Positions 16,231 to 31,200 are shown, counted from the first letter of the stretch. The stretch is 37,392 bases of DNA from Pirellulales bacterium (GCA_020846145.1 JADLEL010000076.1:1-37392), one strand, 5' to 3'. Notes: generated from the sequence alone by a model not told the origin. Program-made: numbers and translations.

Positions 16231-19200
16231 AGCGGCGGTCGAGGACGCGGGCGATGCGGTTTCCGCCCTCAAATAGGACGGGTTTTCATTGCGTCCGACC
16301 GATTTCCAGATCGCGGGGTCCATCGCGCCGAGGTACGCCCAACTGGTGTAAACGCCGTTTTTCACGATCCAGGCGCCGGCGGCGCCGCTGGATTGATTGT
16401 GCCACAAGACATCCGACGTTCCGTCGCCGTTGAAATCGCCGACGCCGGCGAGATCCCAGACGGCGGGATCGGCCAGGTCGAAGTAGGCCCAACTCTTGTA
16501 CACGCCGCCTTTGACGATCCAGGCGCCGACGCCGCCGTTGGATTGGTTGTGCCAGAGGACGTCCGAGTTTCCGTCGCCGTTGAAGTCGCCGACGCCGGCG
16601 ATTTTCCAGACGGCGGGGTCGGCCTTGTCGAAGTAGGCCCAACTGCTATAGACGCCGTTTTTCACGATCCAAGCGCCGGCTCCGCCGTTGGATTGATTGT
16701 GCCAGAGGACATCGGCGGTTTTGTCGCCGTTGAAGTCGCCCACGCCGGCCAGCCGCCAGACGGAAGGATCGACTTTGTCGAAGTAGGCCCAACTCTTGTA
16801 CACGCCGCCCTTGACGATCCAGGCGCCGACGCCGCCGGTGGACATATTTTGCCACAGGAGGTCCGCGGTTCCGTCGCCGTTGAAATCGCCGACGCCGGAG
16901 GGCCGCCAGACGGCGGGATCGACCGCGTCGAAGTAGGCCCAAGCGGTATAGACGGCGTTTTTCATGATCCAAGCGCCGACGCCGCCGGTGGTTTGATTTT
17001 GCCAGAGGACGTCGGCGGTTTTGTCGCCGTTGAAGTCGCCCACGCCGATCGGTTTCCAGACAGCGGGATCGATTTGGCCGATTTGGGTCCAATTTTGAGT
17101 GGTCCCGTTTTTCACGATCCACGCGCCGAGGACGCCGGTGGATTGGTTGAACCACAAGACGTCCGAAGTTCCGTCGCCGTTGATATCCGATTTTCCGCCG
17201 CCGCTGAGGTCCGCGGCGTAGCTCGTCGAGGAGTACTGCGCGGAAGCAGGGGACATGGTTCCCGTCGAGGATTTCGGCAGGATTGGGAGATAGGTGCTTG
17301 GATTCACCGCCACGATGCGGCTGTAAATTTCGGTCGTCGTGCCGGTGGGTGATCCCGCGGTGGGTCCGATCCAAACCGCGATGAAGTCTCCGTTGGCGTC
17401 CATCGCCGCGGCGGGTTGGGTTTGTTGGCCCGGCGCGGAGACGTTGATCTGGAACTCGTCCATCACGGCGCCGGTGGTCGGATCGACATAAGTGGCGCCG
17501 CTGGGAGTGTACATGTGCGCGTAGATCCCATAGCCTTCGACAAAGGGATCGTCCAGTCCGAAACCCGCCCAGAGCACGACGAAATTGCCGTTGCGGTCGG
17601 CGCTGATGGCCGGCTCATATTGCCAATTGACGGATTTTTTGTTGACGCGGAATTCGCCGCTTTCTAGCGCGGTACCGGCGGCGTTGTAGCGGCGGGCATA
17701 GACGCCGTAGCCGCTGCCGTCCTGGCCGAAGCTCTGCCAAGCGACCATGAAGTCGCCGGCGGCGTCCATGGCGATTTGCGGAGCGGTTTGCTTGTCGTTG
17801 GTATAGCCGTTGACTCGGAACTCGCCGCCCACTTTCTGGCCGGCGGCATTGAACCGCTGTCCAAACACGCCCCAGGAAGTGCCGTCCTGCTGGTCGCTCT
17901 GCCAGACGACGGTGAAGTTGCCGTTGGCGTCGATGGCGACGTCGGACAACTGCTGGCTGTACTTGGTCGTCGAGTTGACGAGGAATTCGCCGCCCTGCGC
18001 TTGGCCGCTGGGATTGAAGCGGCGGGCGAAGACGCCGTTCGCATCGCTATCCTGACCGGCGCTGGTCCAAGAGACCACGAAATTGCCGTTGAGGTCCATG
18101 GCCACGCTCGGCCGATCTTGAGCGTTCTGCACGGCCTGATTGACGCGGATGTCATCGCCGGTGGCCACGCCGGAAGTGTCGAAGACTCGTGCGAACACGC
18201 CCGCGTTGTCGCCGTCGCCCTGCCCGGACCAAACCACCACGAAATTGCCGTCTTTGTCGATGGCCACGTCGGGCAAGGTCTGGGGGCTGGAGGCCGGATT
18301 GAGCGCTTGATAGGAACTTACCTGGAATTCCGTGCCGAGCGTTCGGCCGATGCGGTCGTAGCGTTGGGCCACGATATCGCCCAAAGTGTCAACCGCGCGG
18401 GAGATCCAGACCACCACGTAATCGCCGTTGGCGTTGGCCGCCACCTGGGGAGCGGTTTCTTGCCCCAAGGTCGTGGTGTTGACCTGGAGGTCTTTAATGT
18501 TCTTGTTGCCGGGGTCGGGGGTGCCCGGGGAAGTAACGTTGTTCGGGAGTCCGGCCAGGATTTCAAAGACGCCGAAGAAATCGCTGCCTTCCGGGGCAAA
18601 ACCGGTGCGTCCCAGCGGATTGCCCGCCTTGTCGCGCAAACCGGAGGAGCCGGCGGGATTGGTCGGCGAAGGCGGCTTGGGCGAGAGAACTTGGAGGGTA
18701 TAAGTCCCGTTGATCAGCAAGGGCTGCTTGAGCCAGACCTTCGCTTCGTACTTGTTGGTGGCCGGATTTTTGGCGTACTCGATATGATCGATGGCCAGCG
18801 GAATCGCGACGCCTTCGAGAGTGAGTCGATAGTTCGCCACGTTCGTAACGCTATCTTTAACGATCGCGGGATCGCCTTCCAGCATCGCTTCGTCGAAGGT
18901 TACGATGAGGTAAGGAAGTCCGCCGGCGCCGACGACGATCTTGGAACTGATGTCGTCGGTGGTGAAGGTGGGATCCTCGAGGCGGTTGAGCACGGTTTTT
19001 CCGTCAATGCCGGAAATTCGAGTCATGATCGGGCCGGCGGTATCGGTGGAATCCTTGTAGCGGCGGGCGAAGATGCCGCTCTGATCGCCCACGCCGTTGC
19101 CGGTCCAAACCACGACGTATTCGCCGCTGGGAGTCATGGCCAGGGAGGGGAATTTCTGCGACCCCGCGGAAGTCATGTTCGCGCGGGTTTGTTCGCTGGT

Positions 19201-22200
19201 GTACTCCTCGGGAAGCAGGGCATTATAGTCGAGTACAACCTCTTCCTGCGCGTGGAAGGTGCGAAGGAAGACACCTTGATCGTCCGCCAGGCTGCTCCAA
19301 TCGATCACTTCCTGCAGAACGCGATTGGGTTGGGCGCCGTTGCCGTCCCAGGCGATGACGAAGTCGCCGTCGATATCCATCGCGATGCTCGGATTCACCT
19401 GGCTGCCGGCGTACAGGGCCGATTCTTCGAGAGTGTAGAACGGATGTGCGGGGTGCGGATCGAGTGCGGTAATGGTCAGGTTCGCTTGATGCGTGTAATC
19501 GTCCATTTGCGGAGTGCCATCCGCAAGGAAGCGGCGATAGTAGATGCCGTAGGATTCGGGAACGACGGGATCATCCTCGTAAATGTCGTTGTCCCGCCAG
19601 GATTCCCAGGCGACGATGAAGTTGCCTCGGGCGTCGATGACGACCTGGGGATTTCGCGCCTGCCGGTGGGTTTCCCCGCCGCCGAAGGCCTCGGAATGAT
19701 GCGGGTAGATGTGCTGCGGATCCGAGAGGAATTGATCGTTCGGCAGGTCGGCTTGGAATTCGACGCCTTTGGGAACTCCCAGCGGCGTGAACAGTCGGGC
19801 CATGACGACCGTGTTGTTGATGGTGCCGTTGGTTTCGACGTTCCCCACCGTGGCGACCTGGTCCCAAGCCACCACGAAATCGCCCGCGTAGTTCATGGCC
19901 ACGCTCGGATGCAATTCGCTGTCGCCAGGGATATTGACGGTATTGACGAGGAACTCGACGCCGACGGGTAGGCCGTTGAAATCGAAGAGTTGTCCGCGAA
20001 CGTCGTTGAAATAGCTGCTGGATTGCGCGGCGGTGGCCCAAACGACGACGAAATTTCCGTAGGCGTCGGCCGCCACGGCGGGATCGACCTGCCCATTGGT
20101 GTAATTGGTATTGACGCGGAATTCGGTGCCGATCTTGTTTCCGAGGGAATCGAAGAGCTGGCCGTAGATGCCGGTGCTGTGGTCGGGATCCTGTCCCTCG
20201 CTTTGCCAGACGACGATGATGTTGCCGTCGGCGCTCATCGACACGGCGGCGTTGCTCTGGTTGCCGCGTTTGGTGGTGTTGACGAGGATGTCGCCGCTCG
20301 TCGATTTGCCGAGCAGGTTGTTGGCGTTGTCGAAGATCCGCAGGTAGATGCCGCCGCCGTTGGGATCGGTGGCGTCGTCCTGTCCGTAGGAGGTCCAGAC
20401 GACGGCGAAATCGCCGTTGTGGTCGATGGCGACGGACCGGCGGGTCTGTTCGCGGCCAAAGCCGGTGCCGTAGGATTCGCTGAACGCCTGGTTGTATCCG
20501 ACGGTGGAGGAGCTATTGACGCGGATCTCCGCGCCGGAGACCGCGCTGGCGGCCACGGTAAAGTGGTAGCTGTAGCCGGGCTGTTTGGAAATGGCGGGAT
20601 TGGTGCCGGGAATGCCGTCGAAATCACCGTCCAAGGCGTTGGCGGTGGCTCCGGCGGTGTCCCAAATCGATTCGCTGGCGACGAGTTGGTAGTCGCCGTC
20701 GGCGAGCGAACTGGTTCCTCCCAAGAATCCGTTGCCGTCGAGGGTGAGTTGGGCGCGGTATTTCCGCGTCGAGGCATCCCAGCCGAAGATGATGTCGGTA
20801 ACGGCGCCGGTGATTTCGACGCCATTGCGGTACAGACGCCAGTTTTGCTTGTTCAGCACGCTATGCTGGCCGGTAACGCCACCCTCGGTGGAAAGGCCTT
20901 CGCTGAAATAGGCGTTCAAGCGGGCATATTCCTTGCCCGAGAGCAGGATCGCCAGATCGCTGGAGCTGACCACGGAACCTTCGAGGATGGAACTGACGGC
21001 AGGCGAGGCGATTTCGGTAACGATCGCGCCCACGTTGTCGGGGAAGATGGTGGAATCGGCCGAGATGAAGCGGTAGATGCTGGTGCTCGATCCCGGCGTG
21101 GCCCCCGGTCCGGTGAAGACGATATAGGCCTTGCCCCGCTGATCGGTGGCGACGGAGGAGATCCACTGGTCGCCGACGGTAACTTTATTCACGCGGGTTT
21201 CACCGCCGATCGAAGAACCGTCGGCTGAAAATTGGCGGTAGAACACGCCGGAACCCGAGAGGTCGGCTTGTCCCGGCCGTTCGCCGGTTCCGCTCCAGGT
21301 AATGGTGTATTTTCCGTTGTAGGCCATCGCCACCGAGGGGAACAACTGGTCGCCGAGCACCGAAGTATTCACACGTGCTTCGGGGAAGAGAATTCCGATT
21401 CCGAGATCAATCCTGGCAGAATAAATCCCCCAACCATTGCCGTCCTGTGCCGAGCTCTGCCAAGCCACAACGACACTGTTGCCATCGGGCGTCATGGCCA
21501 CGCTGGGGTATTGCTGATTCCCCGCTTGCGTTGCGTTGAGCGGAATTTCGCCGGTGAGATAGGTGCCGTATAACTCGTTCGGCGTGCCGTCGGCATTGAA
21601 CACCCGGCTGTAGATGTCGAATTGGCCCTGAATCTGGTCGGTTTGCCAGACGACGATGAAGGTGCCGTTGTTCGCCATGGCCACCGAGGAGTTTTGCTGG
21701 TTGCCCGCCGTCGTCGTATTGACTTGGAATTCGGGCGCCAGCGCTTGGCCGATGGAGTTGAAGCGGCGGACATAGACGCCGAATCCCTTACCGAGCTGGT
21801 TGCCGTCCTCTTGGCCGTAGCTCGACCAGGTGACGATGAAATCGCCGAGGGCGTCCATCGTTACGCTGGACCATTTCTGATCGTTGGTCGTATAAGTGTT
21901 CACGCGGAAGGCGGGGCCTTGTGGCTCGCCCTTGGCGTTGAAGCGGCGGGCGAAGACGTCGCTGTCGAGGACCGTGCCCGCGGCGTTGACGCGATAGTTC
22001 GACCAGGTGACGACGAAATCGCCGTCGCCGTCGCAGGCGATCGTGGCGTAGCGCTGGTGGTCGTTCTTGAAATACGCCAATTGCCCGTTCGCGTCGTAGT
22101 AGGTGTCCGTCGCCGAGGTAATGGCCAGGCGGTCGGTGTAGAAGGTGCCGTCGGCGTCGAAAACCCTGTAGAAGACGCGGTCGCGGCCCAACGTGCCGTC

Positions 22201-25200
22201 GTAAGCCGACCAGGTGACGATATGATTGCCGTTGAGCGCCGTGGCGACGGCGCGGGCCGATTCGGGGAACGTCTGGGCGTTGGTGATGGCCGTCGGATCG
22301 CTGATCGGATCGTCGGTGGGCGTGCCGTTCGTGGCGTTGAGGTCGATGGTGAAGTTGATGGTGTAATTCGCCCCGTTGACTCCGTTGTAGTCGCCGTCCA
22401 GGGGATTGTTGAAGAAGTCCTGCACGCTCTCGGAAATCGTGAGCGAGTAAAATCCCTGCTTGAGGATGTGCTTGTCGGGATTGGGATCGCTCTCTTCGAG
22501 ATTGCTGTCGAAGGTAACCAGCACTTCGAATTTGCCGGTAGCGGGATTGCGATGATCTCCCGCGGCATTCACCCATTGCACCGATTTCACGCCGCCTTGC
22601 ACGGGGGTGCCGGTTTTCGAGAGCTGCCAATTGTTGGGATTGAGCACGCTGTGCGTGCCGCCCGCCCCGCCGATGGACGACATGTTCTCGTCGAAGGCGA
22701 CCACGAAGCTGGAGACGTAATTGGCTATCGAGGAGTTGTCGTAAACCGTTCGCGGCGCCGTTGCGCCGCTAATCGGCGTGGCGTCGAAGACGTTCGTGAC
22801 GAAGGGACCGGCAACGTCGATTTTCTGATCGAAACGCTGGGAGAAGACCATCGTCCGGGAAGTATTCGCGGCCGCCGCGCCCGTCCATACCGCGATCAAA
22901 TCGCCGTTGGCGTCGAGGGCGACGGAAGGATAGCGCTGATCGCCGTCGGTGGTGGTGTTCAGGCGGAATTCGCTGCCCATTTCGCCGTTGGGCCCGAGAT
23001 AGGGATTGGTGCTGGCCGGGCCGGCGTAGCGCTGGGCGTAAACGCCGAAGCTGTTGGGCAAATCGGAATTCAGGCCGCTGGGATCCCACGAGGCCCGGTC
23101 CTGGAAGCTCTCCCAGACGACGCTGAAATCGCCGGCGGGATTCATCGCCACTTGCGGCCGCTGCTGGTCGTAGGCGCTGTAGGTGTTGACTTTGAATTCG
23201 TCCGCCGCAGGAGTGCCGGCTCGGAGGAACTTTCGGGCATAGATGCCGTTCATGCCGAACACGCCCGCCCCCGCCCCGCTGCCGGTTCCGTCGATGCCGT
23301 AGCTGGACCAGGAGATCGCGAAATTGCCCGCGGAATCCAAGGCCACCGAGGACCACTTTTGTGAATTCGTGGTAGTGGAGTTGACGAGGAATTCCATGCC
23401 GCCGCCGAAGGAAGAAGGCATCGCAGCGGCATACGTGACCGGCATGTTGAGAATCCGTGTCGTGCCGGTGACCTGGCTAGGACCGGTACGGCTCGACGGC
23501 AGGTTGATTCCGGCAGCGGCGTAATCTACCTGGTAGCCGAGATCCTGAAACTGGCCGACCGTTGTTCTACTGATGAACGCTGGGACGTCTGCCCAACCGG
23601 TCATCAGTTCGTATTGCATGTCGCGGCCCTGGGTATCGACGATTCCCGTGGGGGCGCCGCCGCCATTGACTTCGTTCCAATGGGCGTCGTTAGTTCCGCC
23701 CCCGCCGCCCAACTCCACCGGCACGAAAGTGGCATTGTTCTGCCCGACGAACTCCGCCTGATATGCCGCCAACGCCGCGGCGCCGGTGTATTGACCTGAT
23801 CCGAGGACATACACATTGTCGTTGGTCCAGACGGTGCCGAAGCCCAGCACGTGTCCCATTTCGTGAGTGATCACGTCAACCAGCGAGCCATCGGCTTCCA
23901 TGGCCCCCAAGTCCGCCGAATCGAACTCCATGGTGCCGGAGTAGGGGATATTCGAGCCGATACGCAGTCCATCGGGGCCGGCCTGGCCGAGGATGCCGCC
24001 CGGGCCGTCGATGAGATTTCCGCTGGCGCTGATCAAGATGTCGTCGATGGCAATCCCGGCGGCGTTTACCACGTCGGGTACGTCGCCGGTGATGATCGCT
24101 TCCCAACGCTGGGCTGCCGTAGTGAAGACCGCCATCTGGCTATCTGTCAGGCCGCCTTCGAACTGCAACGTGATGTTGAACTGGGAAAGGGCACTGTTGC
24201 TGCCTAGAATTTTGGCGTAGATATCCGATTCCCAGGGATTGTCGTCGTTGGCGCCATAGGCGGTCCAGGTGATGACGTAGTTGCCCGTTTGGTTCGCGGC
24301 GATGCTGGGAAACATCTGGTCGTTGAGGGTCGTGTCGTTGACGCGCATTTCGCCGGGCAGGCCCTCGACGAGCGTGGTAACCGCGATTCGGCGGCCCGGA
24401 TCGCCCGTCAGATTCGCGACCGAATCGGCGGGGATCATAATCTGCGAATGGTCCTTGTTGGCGTCCACGTCGATGAATTCGACCGTGATGGTCGTGTCGC
24501 CGGAGACCGAAACGAAGACGTGCGCGCCCATCGCCTCGAGCGCCAGTTGGATGTCGTCCACGATGGTGGACAAATTATTGTCGGTCGGCAGGGTGATCGC
24601 GGCGCTGACGTACTCCACCTCGTTCGCATCGACCCATTGCAGCTTGAAGGTGCCCTGCGGGCGGCCGATGAAATTGATCTGCTGCACTTCGTTCAGTCCG
24701 CCGAGCACTTCGCCTTCCGGGCTGTAGCGCTGCATATAGACGCCGTAGCCGCTTTCATCCTGATTCATGCTCTGCCAGGTGATCATGAAGTCGCCGTCAA
24801 CGTCCATCGCCACGTCGGAATAGCGCTGAATATCCTCGGTCTCGGTGTTGACCATGAATTCTTCGCCGAGGGGATTGAACGGATCGTCGGTTTTCGGCTG
24901 GCCGAGGGCGTCGTAGCGGCGGGCGTACACGTCCCAAGCCGGATCGGAGTCGAGGGTGGCCAGCGCGGAGTTGTCGCGCGACCAGGTAACCACGAAGTCG
25001 CCGTCGCCGTCCATCGCCACCGAGGCGTAGGTGTCGGTGGAATCGCTGGAGACGCGGATTTCGGCTAACGGCACGGCCGAAGCGACGTGATTGACGCCGC
25101 TCTGGGTCCAGGTGTTCCGGTAGAGTTTCGCCCAAATACCTTCATTTCCGGGAGTCGAGTCGGTCCAGACCACGACGTAATCGCCGTTGCCGTCGTTGGC

Positions 25201-28200
25201 CACGGCGTGCGGCACGCTCGGCGCGCTGGGGGTGTCGTTGATGGTTTGGGTGGTTTGATTGCCGGTACCCGCGCTGCCGCTCACGGGGGTTTCGCTGCCT
25301 GTCAAGGCCGAGACTTCGAAGCTGCGGCCGAAGTTGAATCCGTTGACCGAGAAGCCCGTCCGGCCCAGCGGATTGCCGGCCACGTCGCGCATCGAGTTCA
25401 GCGCGATCAGTTCGTAATGGCCGTCGGTCAAGGCGGGCACTCCCGCCGTGGCGCCGTTGGCGTCGAGCTTGATGACCGCTTCGTACTTGTTGGTGCCGAC
25501 GAAGCCGGGGAAGAGCAATACGCCGTTAACGTCGGTGATTTGCGAGGCCGCGTTCACGCCGAAATAAATTTCGCTGATGCCGCCGGTGATCGGCACACCG
25601 TCTTTAAGCAACGACCAATTCGCCTTGTTCAGAATGCTGCCCACGCCGGTAGTCGCCATCGCTTCGTCGAAAGTGACGACGAGATACTGCACGGGCCGCA
25701 GCACTTGGCCGTTGTTTTTCAGCCGTGTGTTGTCGTCCAAGATGAAATCGGTGGCCAGCGGGCCGGCGGTGTCGGTCGATTCGACGAACGTGCGCATATA
25801 GACGCTGTTGCCGCCCAGAGGTTGACCGTCCCCCCTGACATTGGTTTGCGTCCAACTCACGGCGAGACTCCCGTTGGGCTGCATGCCGATCGACGCCGCG
25901 CTCTGGTCGGTGCCGGGATTGGGGCCGTATTCGGCGTATCCGAACATGTAAGCGGTAACTTCTTCGGTGGGATCGGCGGGATCGGGCTTGCTGAGATCCG
26001 AATTCTGAGTATCGAGAGAAATGCTGAAGGCGTCGTGCAACTCGCCTTGGATCGTGATCTCGAAGAAATATTGGGCCGCGGTAATCTGGAACTGTCCGTT
26101 CATCTTGCCGATGTCGGTCGGGAAGGCGTTCAACGTCGGCTCGACGGCTTGCAAATCCCAATCGGTGCCTTGGCGCGCGGCGAATTCGGCCGCGGAAATC
26201 AGGCGCACGTCGATCGGTCCTTCATAGATGCCGTTGGGAGTCCAGGGATCCTCCGGCCAATTCAAGCCGTTGTTCGTCAGGTCGTAGGAGAACTGCGTCA
26301 GGACGTTATGGATCTCGGCAAGTGTGGTATTCGGGTTCAGGGTGCCGCCGGGGCCGCTGAAATCGGGATCGATGGTGATCGACACGCCGCCGAGAACCAG
26401 GACGATCGAACCGTCGGTGGCGAACTGGTCGAGGGCCACGACGTACACGTTGTTCGAGCCGTCGCGCTGCGCATTGACGATGTTGTCGGTATTGAGCACA
26501 TTCTGCGGCCCGAGCACCGGATCGGCGTCGAATTGCGTGAACATCACGGCGTTGGCGTCGCCGCGCAGCATCGTAAGCACGTTGCTCAAGATTTGCTGCA
26601 TGCGGCCCAATTCGGTCCTCGTGGCGCCGAAATTCTGGGCGATCGTCAGAAATTCCTGGATTTCCAAGTCGGGATCGTTGCCCAGCGGAGTATGCAGCCC
26701 GCCGTCGTGAACGAACGGATGAAACGGCGTGGGCAGCCCGTGCGAAATCAGATCTTGGAACAGCCCCAGGAGCGGCGAATTCGCGAACAGCGGATCGATC
26801 GCCATTTGGTTGATCGCCGCCGCATATAAAGCGCCGGGGACGAGGGCGTTTTGCGAGACGTCGGGGCCGAATCCGCTGTAGATCACCGTCACGTCGCCGT
26901 CGGCATCGACGGCAACCTGATTTCCGCTTTGCGCTTCGGGCCAGTTGGTCCAAGTGTTGGGATCGACGCTGCCGCTGTTGGCGCGGAACAGATCGCGAAT
27001 CAGGTTGCCCTCGATGTCCCACATGGCGCCATAGACGCCGTCGGTAGTCGCGCCCGTGTGGTCGCCGTCAACGGCCGGCCAATCCCAGCTTAAAATGAAG
27101 TCGTTGAGGTAGTTCCAGGCCGCCGTGGGGGCTTGTACGCCGTTGACCAGCGCCGATTGATTGAATCGCACGGTGGGGAAGCCGAGCAGGTCGGACTGAT
27201 TGGTATTATAGACTTTCACGAACAGGGTGCCCGGTTCGATCACCCCTTGTCCCATCATCCAGGTAACGAGGAAGAACTGGCCGTCGGGACTCATGCTCAC
27301 GAACGAGTCGCCGTGGGTGCTGGTGTCTTCGGCGTTGACCATGAACTCGTTGCCGACGCGGTCGCCGTCGCGGTTGAAGCGCTGGCCGACGATGCCGTTG
27401 AAGAAGCTGATATCCTGGCCCTGGTTGCTCCAGGTGATGACGAAGTTGCCGTCGGCATCCATCGAGACCGCGGGCGCGAACTGCGCATCGACGGCGAAGG
27501 TGTTCACGCGGAAGGCGTTACCCAGCGGCCGCGCGCCCTGCAATTTATCGATCTTGTCGGCGACGACCGAAACGCCGTTGTAGCCCGTCGCCGAGACGGC
27601 GAAGGTCGCGGTATCGGCTTCCGTAATCGGATCGGAGACCGCGCTGATCTTGACCAGTTGCGGCACGTTCCAATTGGCGGGCGTGAAGGTCAGCGTCGTA
27701 GGAAATACTTGCAAATCGGAGGAGCCCGACTGGCGGGTAATGGTCACCGTCACGTCGGCCGCGGGAGCGGCGGGAAGCGCGACCGAAATGATGCGCGAAT
27801 TGCCCTCGAGCACCGGCAGGTAATCGGTCGAGACCACCAGGGCGGCGGCGTCGTTGTCGATTTCCGAAACCGCGAGCGTCTTGTCGGGATATCCCGCCAC
27901 CGAGAAGGTGAATTCGGCCGTCCCGTTCACGCCATCGGCATCGTCTTCCGCCGCGACGAGATTTACCTGTTGCGGTCGATTCCAGTTGGCGGGAGTGAAC
28001 GTCAAAGTGGCCGTCGAAAGGAGGTTCAGGTCGGCATCGCCGCCCGCCGCCTTGGCAATCGTTACCGTAACGTCGGCCGTGGGTTGGAAGGCGAGCCGCG
28101 CGGTGATGACCCGCGCTTCGCCTTCGGCGATCCCCAGGCCTTGCGGATCGGTCGAAAGCACGATGGGAGAGATGTCCTTGTCGATCTGGGTGACCGTAAC

Positions 28201-31200
28201 CAATTGCAGGCGATGGTTGTAGGCCGAGACCAAGAAGTTCGCCATGCCGTAGAGTACGTCGAGCGGATCGGCGTCGTTGGCCGCGGTAATCGTGATCGTC
28301 GCCGTGCGGTTGTTCCCGGCGTCGAGCACGACCTGGGCGGGCGAGACCGAAATCGAGGGATCGCCGAGCCAACTCGCCGCCGGATCCTGGACGATATCGA
28401 CCGTGGTGTCGGCCGGAGCGGAGACGGTAAACGTGGCGGTCGGGCCGCCTTCCTTCATCACGAAAATGGCTTGCGAAACGGTCAATTCGGATTGCGTCCA
28501 ATCGTCGTCGGCCTCGATGGCCGTGACGGTCCTGGTCTGGAAATCGTCGTCGGGCGAGAGGAATGTGAAGGTCGCCGTGCCATTGGTGGCGTCGGCGTCC
28601 TGGTTATCGAAAACCCACAAGCGATGCGGCTGGTTCCAGTCGTTCTGGGTGAAAACGAGCGTGCCCACAATGATCGCCCCCGGGATGCTGGTATATACCG
28701 ACTGATTCCCTTGTGGTTTATCGACTCCCGTGCCCCCGGTGAGATCGACGTCGCCGCCGATCCTCGCGACGATCATGGTTATGTCGCCGTCGGGCCGCGA
28801 GGAAAGACGGAGGTCGAAATAGTTCTTGCTTCCCTCGGGGACATAGATAGTGCTCGAAGAGATCGAGAGTATTTCCGGTGGATCCGGCTCCGTGACGCCG
28901 GGCGGAATTACGGCGGGCGCAAGTTCGGATATCCAGGGATCGTCGTTGACTTTAACGGCGTTCACCAATTGCGTGGTGAAGCCGGGCGCGTACACGAAAA
29001 ACCTCCGCACGCCATCCGCGTCTTCCGGAGAAGGGGGTTGAGAAGCAGGCCATGGCGCGGGCGTGGGCGTGTCGTTGGCCGCGTTGAGTATTACCGTCTG
29101 GTAGGTGTCCCAATTGCCGGGCGTGAAGGTGAGCGTCGCGGTGACATTGGTAATGTTCGCGTCGCCGCCCGTTTCGGGGGTGATCGTTACGGTAACGTTC
29201 GACTTCGGTTCGAAGGGGAGCCTGACGCGAAAGATGCCGCTTCCGCCTTCGGTAACCCGGACGTAAGAATAACTCTCGCTCGCATAGGCGATATCCAATA
29301 CGGGCGTATCGATCATGGTCACGTTGACCGTCTCGAGCGGCGCGTTGTTGGGACCCACCAAATAATAAGCCGCCGTGCCGTTCGTCGAGTCGGTATCCGG
29401 AAGCGCGCGAATCCGCACTTGTTGCGGCACGTTCCAGGTATTGGGATCGAAGAGAATCGAGGTGACGCCCCTCGTGGTGATGCTGGGATCGCCGTCGGAT
29501 TGCTTCAAGAGCTGCACTTCCACCAAACCCGTCGGCTGGCCGGAGAGCGCGACGGTGAAGATGCCGGTATTACCCTCCAAAATCGTCAAGGTATTGGTGG
29601 AAACGATCAAATGCGCCCAGTCGTCGGCTTCGGTCGCGGTTACTTGCCGGCTGCCGTAAATGCCCGTCGGGTCGGAGAGGAGGAAATCGGCCGTGCCGTC
29701 CACGGCGTCTTGATTGGGGATCATTTCCCGGGCCGCGCTGACCGTAACCGTTTGCGGCACGTTCCAATCGGCGGGAGTGAAAGTCAACGTCGCCGGGGAG
29801 GCCGTCAGGTCGTCGTCGCCGCCGGTCAATTTGGAAACATTGATGGTTACGTCGGCCGCCGGCGCGCCCGCCAGCCTAACGTTGAAGGTGTCGGAGTTTC
29901 CTTCCACGACCGAGAGGCTGTTGCGGGAGACGATCAGGCTCTTCAGATCGATGGCGTTCGCCGTGACGGTTTGCGCGGTAATGCCGCCGGCCGAGACGTC
30001 GAACCACGCCGAACTGTTCGTATTGTCGGCATCGAGAGGAGTGCTGATCGTCACCGATTGCGGCTGGTCCCAATTGGCCGGAGTGAAAGTGAGTTGCGCC
30101 GCCGAAGCGGTCATCCGCACGTCGCTGCCGAATCGCCTCGCAATCGTTACGGTTACCGGCACGAACGGCCGGCTGGCGAGGCTCACCGTAAAGTCCTTCG
30201 ACTGCCCTTCCAAGATCGAGAGCGTGCTGTTGGAGATCACTAGATTCGGGGCCGAGACGATCGCCGCGGGCGAAAACCGCTGCGCGAAAATATCGTACTT
30301 GCTCCCCGGCGTGACGGCATCGGGCACTTCGCTCTGCCAGGTAATCACGAAATCGCCGTCGGCGTCCATCGACACCGCCGGGCCCGATTGCTGCGTAACG
30401 TCGGGAAGCGGCGTAAACGGATCGTCCGGTTCCGGCGGATTCACGCGGAATTCGGGACTGGACGCCTTCGTGATCGTGGCCACTTGCCGCTGCGGGGCGG
30501 TGAGCGTAACGGCCGCCTTCTGGTCGTTCGTGATCTTCGTGCCCAATACCAAGAGCGGATGGTCCTGCAAGCCCGAATTGCCCACGAAGGTTACGTCGAA
30601 CGTGCGCAATCCGAGCGGATCGGCGGCCGTTTTCACCGAAACCACCTTCACCGTGGCCGCGGGGGTGCGAAATTCGAGAGGCCCCCCGTCCGTCGGACCG
30701 GGACCGGTCGGAGTGGGAACCGGAATGAACACCGGCGCCATCGGGTAGCCCTGGGTGGTCAATTGAAACGCCGACTCGATGGCCATCGCCGTTTGGGCCG
30801 GATTGGTGAGCGAAACCGGGATATTCGGATCGCCGTTGGGCCGAATGCCGATCCAGGTGGGTTGCCGCAAGGTCGTAACCTGCACCGAGGGTAGATAGCC
30901 CGAACCGCCGTCGTCGGCTAAAAAGTTCTGGGCCGCGATCATCAAATTGGGGATGGCCGGCGCGGCGGGATTGGCGGAAGGATCGTAAACGAAGGGGTAG
31001 GTTACCTTGTAGTGCAGCGAATCGACGGCCTCGACGGTCAAATTTTGCAGCAGGTTGGCGGCGTCGCCCCCCTTGGCGGCCAAATCGCGCAAGGCCTTCT
31101 GAATGACCGCCGCGTTGCTGAGCGCCGGATTGAGAGTATTCCAACTCGTTTCGTCGAACGTGATGGGCAAGGTCTTCTCCGTAAGGGGGTCGATCTTGTC

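Noticed and set aside
16292..17195. Regular tandem repeats that could suggest a CRISPR array
   Set aside because: The 150-bp units lie wholly within one reading frame and code for a repeated protein unit; there are no unique spacers.
27133..30243. 1,036-codon plus-strand frame opposite the giant gene, with several other long plus-strand frames (15715-17352, 17776-19971, 21622-23364, 25087-26829)
   Set aside because: They mirror the repeats of the giant protein and have RDRDRDGRR-like biased composition; the minus frame has clear domains throughout.
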